NCBI GenBank assembly: GCA_002085465.1
Contig: NBML01000077.1
Span: 1-13,286, forward strand
Length of the DNA: 13,286 nt
Direction of reading: 5' to 3'
DNA from: Desulfobacteraceae bacterium 4572_89
GTDB lineage: Bacteria; Desulfobacterota; Desulfobacteria; Desulfobacterales; Desulfobacteraceae
Positions 1 through 6,880 of this stretch are shown piece by piece (within the stretch, counting starts at the first letter, position 1; each line of letters opens with the position of its first letter). Both the position numbers and the translations under genes were made by a program. The notes under the pieces are model-generated. The model was given only the letters and a program-made list of their open reading frames with translations, was not told the DNA's origin and did no database searches.

Positions 1-1
1 C

Positions 2-259
2 ATAAAAACCATGAGTTTGTTTATTAGTTCAGGTGTTGTGTTTCTTTTGGGTGCTGTGGGCTTTGAAATGCTGGGGGCTAGAGAAGCACAGTTGCACAGT
101 TATGAATCCATCCGATATGCTGTGTTTTATACGGTGGAAGAATTCCTGGAAATGACAGGTATTGTAATATTTATCTATGGACTTTTAACCCTTCTCCAGG
201 CGCGGATTGAATATTTTCCAAATTTTGGGAAAATCAAACTATATTTCCGCCAAATTTAA
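2..259 (+). CDS. C-terminal end of a polytopic membrane protein (partial)
   Basis: The reading frame is open to the left edge of the window, so this is probably the 3' end of a longer gene; the ATG at 11 need not be the start. The visible 85 residues contain two hydrophobic segments, one beginning SLFISSGVVFLLGAVGFEML and one around TGIVIFIYGLLTLL. They are separated by a polar stretch with several glutamates (EEFLEMTG). A short basic and aromatic tail follows the last segment. This fits the last two transmembrane helices of an integral inner-membrane protein. I do not recognise the family firmly and assign no function. It ends 11 bp before the stop of the convergent TPR lipoprotein gene, and no intrinsic terminator is visible between them. 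Confidence 0.6.
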   Translation: MKTMSLFISSGVVFLLGAVGFEMLGAREAQLHSYESIRYAVFYTVEEFLEMTGIVIFIYGLLTLLQARIEYFPNFGKIKLYFRQI

Positions 260-270
260 ATTAATCAGGA

Positions 271-2610
271 TCAATTGATAAGAATATTTTTAACCTTTTG
301 AGCCCCCCTGAAATCAGGGTCCAGGTCAAGTGCTTTTCTCAGGTATTGCTTGGCCCTTTTAATCTCCCTGGTTCTGTACAATGCCATGCCCATGTGATAG
401 CAGGCAAGTGCGCTGTCGGGCTTCAGGCTCAGGCTTTTCTCAAGTTCAGCAATGGCATCGGAATAAATGCCCTTTTGGTAATATATCCATCCCAGGGTAT
501 CCATGACATTGGGGTCGTTGGGTAATTTTTCCCTGGCAAGCCTGGCCAGGTTCATGGCTTTTTCAAGATTTCCCTCCTTTTCAGTCAACAAAAAGGCCAG
601 ATTGTTGGCTGCAAAGGCATAATAGGGATCAATCTTTAAAACAGCATTATAATAGATTTCAGCCTGGCCCCAGTCCTTGTTCATCTCACTGATTATGCCC
701 AACTCCATAAGGGCTGGCAAATAAGACGCATTAACATCCAAAATGGCTTTATAAAGGGTTTCAGACTTTATAATTTCATTGTTGCGGCGATAAATTCCTG
801 CAAGGGACATGTGCGCCTGAAACAAAAATGGATCAAGTTCAATGGCCTTTTTAAAATGGCGGGAAGCTGTTTTACTATCTTTCTTTTTTAGATAAATTTT
901 ACCGGTCAGATTCTCGATCAAGGCTTTACCTCCCTTATTGACAGACGACCTGTACCGGTTTATCTCCTCCAGGGCTTTATCATATTGTTCTTTATCCATA
1001 TAAACTGCGGCAATATGATTAAGAATACCTGTTTCCGAGGGGCTCAGTTCAAGGGCTTTTTCAAATGAGGCAAGGGCAAGGCCGTCCTGTCCCATTGCTT
1101 TGTATACCAGCCCCAGCCGGATATGACCTGGAACAGAATTTGGATTTAGTTCCAGTATGGTCTGGCAGATCTTTTCGGCATTTTCCAGATCATTATCCAA
1201 AACATAAATGCCGGCCAGAAGTGTCATGGCTCTTACACTGCGGGGGGAAAGGTTAAGGGCCTCTTCCAAATGTTTTCTGGCCTGGGGAATATTTTTTTCA
1301 AGAAGATATAACTCAACAAGTTCCAGCCTGACGTCCAGAAGATCCGGATCCAACAACAGGGAATCCAGCAGATTCCCCTTAATAAGCTGTTTATCAAATG
1401 ATTCAGGGCTGCCAAGAAGGCCTGCTGCAGACATACGCAACTTTTCTCCGGGCCGGTCCCTGCCTGCGCGTTTTTTTAGGCACAATGCCTTGTAGTAATA
1501 GGCTCTTGCATTACGAGGATCAAATTTAAGCACTTTTTCAAATTGGTCCAGGGCAAGAACAAAATTATTTTTTGACATCAGGATTCTGCCCTTTAGATCC
1601 ATTGCATCCGGATAATTCGTGTTCCGTTTCAGGACGTTATCAATGGTCTCTTCTGCTTTTTCCAGCATATTGAACTGTAAATAGACCTGGGCCAGCCCTG
1701 TCAGAACAAAAGGGTTGGTCTTTCTTTTGGCAATCGCTTGTTCCATATAGGAAATGGCTTGTTCTTTGTTATTTCTTCTGACAAAATATTCAGCTATATT
1801 CATGAATGGTTTGGCTGATCTAGGCTCAGAGATAATGGCTTCTTTATAGTTTTTTTCAGCAAGTTCGAACCGTTTGCGCGCTTCATAAAATCTTGCAAGG
1901 TCCGTATATTTTTCAAATTTTATTCCAGGAGTCAGAACCATATATTTTAATACAGATTCAATTTTAGCTGTTTCTTTTCCTTTTGCATATAATTTGCACA
2001 GTTCAATATAGGAAGCACGCTTGGAAGAATCCAGCGAAATGGCATTTATATAAGCACTTTCAGCCTGTTTAACATCCCCAACGGTTTCAAACAGATGGGC
2101 CAGAAACAGATGGGTTTTGACATTTGTTTTATCAATTGAATTTGCTTTTGCAAGTGCAGTGATGGCTTCTTTGATTTCTTTTTCCTGAACCAGAACGCCG
2201 GCCAGCAGTTGATAGGCTTCAACATTTTCAGGGAATTGATTGAGAATTTTCGAAACGATCATCCTGGCTTCTAAAAGGGCATTTGATCTTAAAAGCATCT
2301 GGCCTATCTTAAGCTGGGCTTTAATATTATCTGGATTAATCGCTGCCGCACGTTTGTAATGTCTTATGGCTCTTCCGGGCTGCTTGAGTTTCATATAGGC
2401 ATCACCAAGCTCAAAATGCGCATAATCATTTTCAGGATCAATCTGGAGGGTATTTCTATATTCAATCACTGCTTCTTGCAGCCTGTTCTGTTCAACATAT
2501 TTCCTGGCTTTGGTCAAATGCTTTATTGAATCGGTATCCTGCAGGTTATCACAGCCAATCACAAGTGTTAAGCAAAAAAAAGGGATTAGGAGCTTTAATA
2601 TTTTATTCAT
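271..2610 (-). CDS. Large TPR-repeat lipoprotein (PrsT-like)
   Basis: This encodes 779 residues of almost continuous tetratricopeptide repeats, recognisable by recurrent A..YY, LG..Y and P-N/D-P patterns such as IDPENDYAHFELGDAYMKL. TPR arrays are protein-interaction scaffolds. The N-terminus has a basic start, a hydrophobic core and a lipobox ending VIGC, so Cys20 is the likely lipidated residue and the protein should be membrane-anchored outside the cytoplasm. I chose ATG 2610 because it puts this signal peptide at the N-terminus. A GTG at 2652 would add 14 unhelpful residues and overlap a possible small upstream ORF. The opening resembles the long TPR lipoproteins linked to exosortase/PEP-CTERM and exopolysaccharide loci, but no exosortase gene is visible, so this assignment is tentative. 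A non-repeat stretch rich in Leu and Asp lies near the middle (roughly residues 390-440). Confidence 0.85.
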   Translation of the reverse strand: MNKILKLLIPFFCLTLVIGCDNLQDTDSIKHLTKARKYVEQNRLQEAVIEYRNTLQIDPENDYAHFELGDAYMKLKQPGRAIRHYKRAAAINPDNIKAQLKIGQMLLRSNALLEARMIVSKILNQFPENVEAYQLLAGVLVQEKEIKEAITALAKANSIDKTNVKTHLFLAHLFETVGDVKQAESAYINAISLDSSKRASYIELCKLYAKGKETAKIESVLKYMVLTPGIKFEKYTDLARFYEARKRFELAEKNYKEAIISEPRSAKPFMNIAEYFVRRNNKEQAISYMEQAIAKRKTNPFVLTGLAQVYLQFNMLEKAEETIDNVLKRNTNYPDAMDLKGRILMSKNNFVLALDQFEKVLKFDPRNARAYYYKALCLKKRAGRDRPGEKLRMSAAGLLGSPESFDKQLIKGNLLDSLLLDPDLLDVRLELVELYLLEKNIPQARKHLEEALNLSPRSVRAMTLLAGIYVLDNDLENAEKICQTILELNPNSVPGHIRLGLVYKAMGQDGLALASFEKALELSPSETGILNHIAAVYMDKEQYDKALEEINRYRSSVNKGGKALIENLTGKIYLKKKDSKTASRHFKKAIELDPFLFQAHMSLAGIYRRNNEIIKSETLYKAILDVNASYLPALMELGIISEMNKDWGQAEIYYNAVLKIDPYYAFAANNLAFLLTEKEGNLEKAMNLARLAREKLPNDPNVMDTLGWIYYQKGIYSDAIAELEKSLSLKPDSALACYHMGMALYRTREIKRAKQYLRKALDLDPDFRGAQKVKNILIN

Positions 2611-2626
2611 GGAATTTAATTTATAA

Positions 2627-2737
2627 CTAAAGGGTTTGATAGTCAAGTCCACTACCCTCTATGGATAGTTTACACTTCCAACGAGAAAAGATCTCGATTT
2701 CTTCTTGAACATTTGTCATTGTTTTATCTTGATTCAT
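2627..2737 (-). CDS. Possible 36-aa small ORF upstream of the TPR lipoprotein gene
   Basis: This short ORF starts MNQDKTMTNVQEEIEIFSRW and ends YQTL before a TAG stop. It has a plausible Shine-Dalgarno sequence (GAGGTG, 6 nt before the ATG). Its stop lies 16 bp upstream of the ATG of the TPR lipoprotein gene, so the two could be translationally coupled. The peptide is charged and has no membrane segment or signal peptide. I do not recognise it. It could be a genuine small protein, a leader peptide or chance; the good ribosome-binding site and close spacing are the only support. Confidence 0.3.
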   Translation of the reverse strand: MNQDKTMTNVQEEIEIFSRWKCKLSIEGSGLDYQTL

Positions 2738-2861
2738 TATTGCACCTCAAAAATGATTTTTAAATATAACTATTTAATATTATTACACATGTCGGTGAAC
2801 CAATCTTGAAAACATATAAAAATTCAAAGATATTCTTTTATTTCAGGCCTTTATGGTATAC

Positions 2862-2893
2862 AAATATAATCATTTATGAATCAGATTATATTT
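2862..2893. promoter_or_regulatory. Perfect 10-bp inverted repeat, candidate activator site
   Basis: AAATATAATC at 2862-2871 and its exact reverse complement GATTATATTT at 2884-2893 are separated by 12 bp. The centre lies about 106 bp upstream of the start predicted from the sigma-54 element, a usual distance for an enhancer-binding protein site. The likely ligand is the activator encoded at the end of the same cluster; this is inferred from position and symmetry only. Confidence 0.5.
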
Positions 2894-2957
2894 AAGGTCA
2901 ACCAGAACAACCCTATAAACACCATAAAATAAGAGCGTTATAACTCCAATATTCACC

Positions 2958-2973
2958 TGGCATATATTTTGCT
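2958..2973 (+). promoter_or_regulatory. Sigma-54 (-24/-12) promoter
   Basis: The element TGGCATATATTTTGCT matches the sigma-54 consensus TGGCACG-N4-TTGCW at 14 of the 16 positions (N included). The invariant GG and GC dinucleotides are exactly 10 bp apart. It predicts transcription starting near 2984, giving an untranslated leader of about 92 nt before the flavoprotein ATG. A sigma-54 activator encoded in the same cluster strengthens the call. Confidence 0.75.
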
Positions 2974-3062
2974 TTTTCCACGCATGAACGCTTATACAAA
3001 CGGCTAATTAAATTTATATTTACATTAAGATTTAAAGTATCATAAAAGACCCTTTACAATTC

Positions 3063-3068
3063 AGGAGG
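3063..3068 (+). promoter_or_regulatory. Strong ribosome-binding site
   Basis: A full AGGAGG Shine-Dalgarno sequence lies 7 nt before ATG 3076 and fixes the start of the flavoprotein gene. It is the strongest translation signal in the window. Confidence 0.8.
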
Positions 3069-3075
3069 CAAACAA

Positions 3076-5523
3076 ATGAGCAGTCAATTACCCAGCCAGG
3101 CACAGGTTGTCATTATCGGCGGAGGCATTGTAGGTTGCAGCACAGCATATCACCTTGTGGAACTGGGGTGGAAAGATGTTGTATTATTGGAACGGAAAAG
3201 AATTTCTTCAGGCACGTCCTGGGCAGCAGCAGGACTCCTTGGACAGCTCTGGCCCACAAGCCCTTTGACCAAACTTGCCAAGTACGGGGCTGACCTCTAT
3301 GCCGGACTTGAAGCAAAAACCGGCCAGCCAACAGGTTATCAACGAAACGGATCACTCCGGGTATCAAGGACTTCGGCCAGAAGGAGTGAATACCTGAGAG
3401 CCCTGGGTATGGCAAGGGCCTTTAGTATAAAAATGGAAGAGATCAGCTTTGAAGAGGCCAAACGTTTTATGCCGGTCATGAACACCGATGATCTGACCGG
3501 TGCATGGTACCAGCCCGATGACGGAGTAACCAACCCTGAAGACACCACCCAGGCCCTGGCCAAAGGGGCAAGAATGGGTGGAGCAACCATCCTGGAAAAT
3601 ATCAAGGTTCTTGACATTGAGACGACCCAGGGTGCGGTCACCGGTGTAAAAACTGACCAAGGGGATATCCAGTGCGAATATGTGGTCAATTGTGCTGGTA
3701 TGTGGGGAAGGGAAGTGGGCAAAATGGTGGATGTAAGCATTCCTCTGCTTGCAGCCGAACATATGCACATGACCACTGAACCCATTGAAGGTGTATACAA
3801 AGGCATGCCCTATCTAAGGGATATGGATGGTTACATATATATCAAGGAAGAGATGGAAGGCCTTCTCATGGGTGGGTTTGAGCCCATGGCAAAGACCTGG
3901 GGAGTCAAAGGCATTCCAGAAAATTTTGAATATACCCAGCTGGATGAAGACTGGGATCAGATGGATCTGTTCATTGAAAATGCCATCATAAGGGTTCCTG
4001 CCTTTGCCGAAGCAGGAATCACCAACCTCACCACTGTACCGGAAAGTTTTACCCCGGACACTTCCTATCTTCTGGGTGAAGCTCCTGGAGTGAAAAACTT
4101 TTTTGTGGGCTGCGGAATGAACTCCGTGGGGATCACCAGTGCCGGCGGTGCAGGCATGGCCCTTGCCACATGGATTGTCCAGGGCTATCCCGAAGAAGAT
4201 CTCTGGCCCGTGGATGTAAGGCGGTACAACAAATGGCAGAATAACCTTAAATACATTGAAGAACGGGTCAATGTGGAATCAGTGGGCAACCTCTATACCG
4301 ACCACTGGCCCTTTAAACAGCCAACTTCATCCCGGGATGTCCTGAAAACCCCCATCCATGACCGGTTAAAGGATATGGGGGCCTGCTTTGGCGTGGTTTC
4401 AGGCTGGGAACGAGCCAACTGGTTTGCCCCTGAAGGTGTGGAACCGGAATATAAATACAGCTGGGGACGTCAGAACTGGTTTGAATATTCTGCCCAGGAG
4501 CACATGAACATCAGGGAAAATGTGGGAATCTATGATCTGACTTCCATGGGTAAATTCCTCATGCAGGGCAGGGATGCCCAAAAGGTTCTCCAGATGATCT
4601 GTGCCAATGACGTGGCCGTACCTGTGGGCAAGGTTGTCTACACCCAGATGCTCAATGAACGCGGGGGAATCGAAGCCGACCTCACAGTGACAAAAATGGA
4701 GGAAAACAAGTTCTTTATTGTAACGGCCGGAGCCACCACCACCAGGGATTTTGACTGGATCATGCGCCATATACCAGAGGATGCCAATGCTGTTCTCACC
4801 GATGTCACCTTTTCCTATACAATGCTGGGAGTCATGGGACCCAAATCCAGGGATCTTTTGAACAAAATCGTTGAAGAGGATCTTTCCAATGAAGCCTTCC
4901 CCTTTGCCACTGCCAAAGAGATCCATGCAGGATATGCCACGGCTTTTGCCGTCCGCATGAGTTTTGTTGGAGAACTTGGATGGGAGCTGTATATCCCCAC
5001 ACCTTTTACCCTGGATATTTTTGATAAACTCATGGAAGCAGGTAAAGAGTTTAACTGCAAACTCTGCGGTCTTCATGCCCTGGATTCCCTGCGCCTGGAA
5101 AAGGGGTATAAACACTGGAGTTCTGATATCACCCCGGATACCACCCCCTATGAGGCAGGCCTTGGATTTGCAGTCAAACTGGACAAGGAAGACTTTATTG
5201 GGAAAGCCGCCCTTGTCAAACAAAAGGAAGAAGGAATAAAACAGAAACTGATGATCTTTACCATTAATAACCCGGAACCCCTTATCTACCATGATGAGCC
5301 AATATACAGGGATGGTGAAATCGTTGGTGAAAATACCCATGGTTCCTTTGCCCATGTCTCGGGAAATTCCATTGGCATGGTTTATCTTTCCAAAGAAGAT
5401 GGAATATCTGATGAATGGATTATGGACGGTGACTATGAAATAGAGGTGGAGGATAAATTATATCCCATCACTCTTCATTTCAAAGCACCCTATGATCCCC
5501 AGGGAAAATCCATCAAGGTATAG
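3076..5523 (+). CDS. Dimethylglycine/sarcosine dehydrogenase-like flavoprotein with C-terminal GcvT folate domain
   Basis: This 815-residue protein has the dimethylglycine/sarcosine dehydrogenase domain order. Residues ~10-370 form a DAO-type FAD oxidoreductase with the dinucleotide motif GGGIVG (15-20) and Glu39 for the FAD ribose. A linker near 380-440 (FAO_M-like) follows. Residues ~475-720 are a GcvT-type tetrahydrofolate domain containing GGIEADLTV, with Asp535 as the expected catalytic aspartate. A GcvT C-terminal barrel ends the protein. Family members oxidise N-methyl groups of dimethylglycine or sarcosine, pass electrons to ETF and capture formaldehyde as methylene-tetrahydrofolate. 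The ETF genes downstream fit this role. The usual motif Trp-His next to the flavin reads SWAAAG here, so the His that carries covalent FAD in mammalian enzymes is Ala50; FAD is probably bound non-covalently. No signal peptide is seen, so it is probably cytoplasmic. It is the first gene behind the sigma-54 promoter. The exact substrate is not certain. Confidence 0.88.
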   Translation: MSSQLPSQAQVVIIGGGIVGCSTAYHLVELGWKDVVLLERKRISSGTSWAAAGLLGQLWPTSPLTKLAKYGADLYAGLEAKTGQPTGYQRNGSLRVSRTSARRSEYLRALGMARAFSIKMEEISFEEAKRFMPVMNTDDLTGAWYQPDDGVTNPEDTTQALAKGARMGGATILENIKVLDIETTQGAVTGVKTDQGDIQCEYVVNCAGMWGREVGKMVDVSIPLLAAEHMHMTTEPIEGVYKGMPYLRDMDGYIYIKEEMEGLLMGGFEPMAKTWGVKGIPENFEYTQLDEDWDQMDLFIENAIIRVPAFAEAGITNLTTVPESFTPDTSYLLGEAPGVKNFFVGCGMNSVGITSAGGAGMALATWIVQGYPEEDLWPVDVRRYNKWQNNLKYIEERVNVESVGNLYTDHWPFKQPTSSRDVLKTPIHDRLKDMGACFGVVSGWERANWFAPEGVEPEYKYSWGRQNWFEYSAQEHMNIRENVGIYDLTSMGKFLMQGRDAQKVLQMICANDVAVPVGKVVYTQMLNERGGIEADLTVTKMEENKFFIVTAGATTTRDFDWIMRHIPEDANAVLTDVTFSYTMLGVMGPKSRDLLNKIVEEDLSNEAFPFATAKEIHAGYATAFAVRMSFVGELGWELYIPTPFTLDIFDKLMEAGKEFNCKLCGLHALDSLRLEKGYKHWSSDITPDTTPYEAGLGFAVKLDKEDFIGKAALVKQKEEGIKQKLMIFTINNPEPLIYHDEPIYRDGEIVGENTHGSFAHVSGNSIGMVYLSKEDGISDEWIMDGDYEIEVEDKLYPITLHFKAPYDPQGKSIKV

Positions 5524-5539
5524 ATTAGGATATAGATCA

Positions 5540-5556
5540 AAATATAGTCTATATTT
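5540..5556. repeat. 17-bp near-perfect A+T palindrome
   Basis: AAATATAG and CTATATTT flank a single central T between the flavoprotein and mttB-type genes. As RNA it could form a 7-bp A/U stem with a 3-nt loop, which is weak. The arm shares AAATATA with the inverted repeat upstream of the operon, so it may instead be a protein-binding site. Confidence 0.35.
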
Positions 5557-5590
5557 GAGCGAAACGGTATTTTGAATAAAGGAGTGTAAT

Positions 5591-6786
5591 ATGAAGCGAC
5601 CTATCAAATCAGGGAAGCTTTCCAGCGGAGGTTTCAGCCTCAATGTTCTCACGGATGATGAAGTGTACGAAATTCATCTGGGAACCCTTGAGATACTGAA
5701 AACCACTGGTGTATACGTGGAAAGCGAAGAGGCACGGTTGAAACCTATGAAAGGTGTATGCTCTCCCATGACAAGCACCATTCAGTTCAGGCCCTGCACA
5801 ATGCAGAAGCCTCTTTGACCAACACCACCAAACACCACTGGCTTGGGCCGGTGGACCGATACCAGTGCGGCAAGATTCTGGAGCTCTGCTGGGCCATTGC
5901 CGGTGGCGAGGATAAGTTCAGGAAAAGACCCTTTCTTACCTTTGTAACCTGCCCCATCAGTCCTTTAAAGCTTTCCTCCCACCACTGTGACATTATTATT
6001 GAAGCAGCCATGAACGGTATCGGAGTAAACTGTATTGGAATGGCAATGTCAGGAGGTTCATCCCCCATACACATTGCAGGAACCCTGGTGCAGCAGAATG
6101 CCGAGGTGCTTTCCAGCCTGGTTTTAAGCCAGCTGGTCAAAAAAGGCGCGTCGTTTATATATGCCAGTTCCACATGTCCCCTGGACCTGAAGCAGGCCAC
6201 TGCAACGGTTGGAGCTCCTGAAACCGCAATGATCAATGCTGCTGTGGCAAGACTTGCAAGATTTTACAGCCTGCCTGTTTTTGCCGCCGGTGGCTAGGGC
6301 GACAGCAAACTTACCGATTACCAGGCGGGTCATGAAAAAACCATCACCGGTCTCCTTCCGGCGTTGTCAGGGTGCAACGTTATTTACGGATTGGGAATGC
6401 TGGAGATGGGAATCACTTTTGATCTGGCACAGCTGGTATTGGACAATGAAGTCGCAGGATTAATTAAAAGAACGGTATGCGGTATTGAGGTCAATGATGA
6501 AACCCTTAGCCTGGATACGATCAAGGAGATCGGACCCTTTAAGGATTATCTTGCCCATGAATCCACCTTTAAAAATATGCGGCTGACAACAACTCCAAAA
6601 TTGATGGACCGGAGGATGAGGCCCAGATGGGAAAAAGACGGTTCCAAGGATGCCTATGAACGTGCACGCGAAGAGGTAAAACATATTCTGGAAACCTATG
6701 AACCCCCAAAACTGTCAGACGAGGTATTAAAAAAAGTGCGGGAAATCGTTGATGGCGCCGAGGCTGAACAGGGAGTCAAAAAATAA
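5591..6786 (+). pseudogene. mttB: Trimethylamine methyltransferase (MttB) with in-frame amber codon; internally deleted and frameshifted
   Basis: MttB transfers a methyl group from trimethylamine to a cognate corrinoid protein; true MttB contains pyrrolysine encoded by UAG. The start is ATG 5591 with AAAGGAG upstream. The first ~50 codons, through VESEEAR, match the N-terminus of the family. From about 5740 the family sequence continues in another frame, starting near VETYERC and including LTNTTKH and SGGSSPIHIAGTLVQQNAEV. About 85-95 residues found in the intact paralogue are missing at the junction. The second frame runs to TAA 6784-6786, interrupted only by TAG 6295-6297, after which GDSKLTDYQAGHEK and the rest of the family continue without decay. 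The amber therefore looks like a pyrrolysine codon, while the deletion and frame change make the gene non-functional as written unless they are sequence errors. About 398 codons remain of an expected ~490. Confidence 0.8.
6295..6297 (+). other. Candidate pyrrolysine (UAG) codon in mttB
   Basis: The amber codon sits between AAGG and GDSK in the MttB reading frame. It aligns with Met326 of the intact 484-residue paralogue at 8647-10101, whose local sequence is AGMTDSK. Methanosarcina MttB is about 495 residues long with pyrrolysine at 334, which is consistent with this position. An unbroken frame of 162 further family-like codons follows. No pylT, pylS or pylBCD gene is in the window, so decoding capacity cannot be seen here. 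Confidence 0.75.
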
Positions 6787-6793
6787 ACAAACC

Positions 6794-6848
6794 GGGCCGG
6801 GTCCCTATTGTAATCACTGGTCTAATCCCAGGTTACAGGACCCGGCCC
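6794..6848 (+). repeat. Long G+C-rich hairpin between mttB-type gene and etfB
   Basis: GGGCCGGGTCC (6794-6804) and GGACCCGGCCC (6838-6848) are perfect 11-bp inverted arms. Inside them TGTAA/TTACA and CTGG/CCAG can extend the stem, leaving a 7-nt apical loop and a 4-nt bulge. No run of T follows, so it is not a typical intrinsic terminator. An RNA-stability or processing element, or a copy of a dispersed palindromic repeat, are the more likely explanations. Confidence 0.6.
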
Positions 6849-6880
6849 CAATAAACCCAGAAAGAGTAAGGATATTAATA

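Larger units (their letters stand above)
2738..3075. other. A+T-rich intergenic regulatory region
   Basis: This 338-bp divergent spacer separates the minus-strand TPR gene set from the plus-strand methylamine/betaine-type cluster. It holds a sigma-54 promoter, a perfect inverted repeat and a strong ribosome-binding site, listed separately. The motif AAATATAA occurs at 2762 and again, 100 bp later, at 2862 as the left arm of the inverted repeat. I found no further gene and no convincing sigma-70 promoter for the leftward genes. Confidence 0.6.

Noticed and set aside
2660..3060. TyrR-type operator (TGTAAA-N6-TTTACA), suggested by the TyrR-like helix-turn-helix of the activator
   Set aside because: Isolated TTTACA occurs at 2669, 3019 and 3053, but none has a TGTAAA partner at the right spacing.
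3339..3806. Overlapping minus-strand open frames of 155 and 134 codons
   Set aside because: They are antisense to the conserved FAD domain of the flavoprotein gene and resemble no family.
4399..5355. Long open frame (318 codons) on the minus strand
   Set aside because: It lies wholly antisense to the well-conserved GcvT part of the flavoprotein gene, has no ribosome-binding site of note and no recognisable motif.
6364..6786. Separate small gene after the amber codon
   Set aside because: Its sequence is the C-terminal third of MttB in the same frame as the segment before TAG, so it is part of that gene rather than an independent one.
6794..6848. Intrinsic terminator
   Set aside because: The hairpin is strong but is followed by CAATAAACCC, with no T-run.
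6749..6880. N-terminal extension of EtfB from an upstream ATG
   Set aside because: The extension reads through the end of the mttB-type gene and the intergenic hairpin and looks unlike any ETF; ATG 6881 gives the standard N-terminus.
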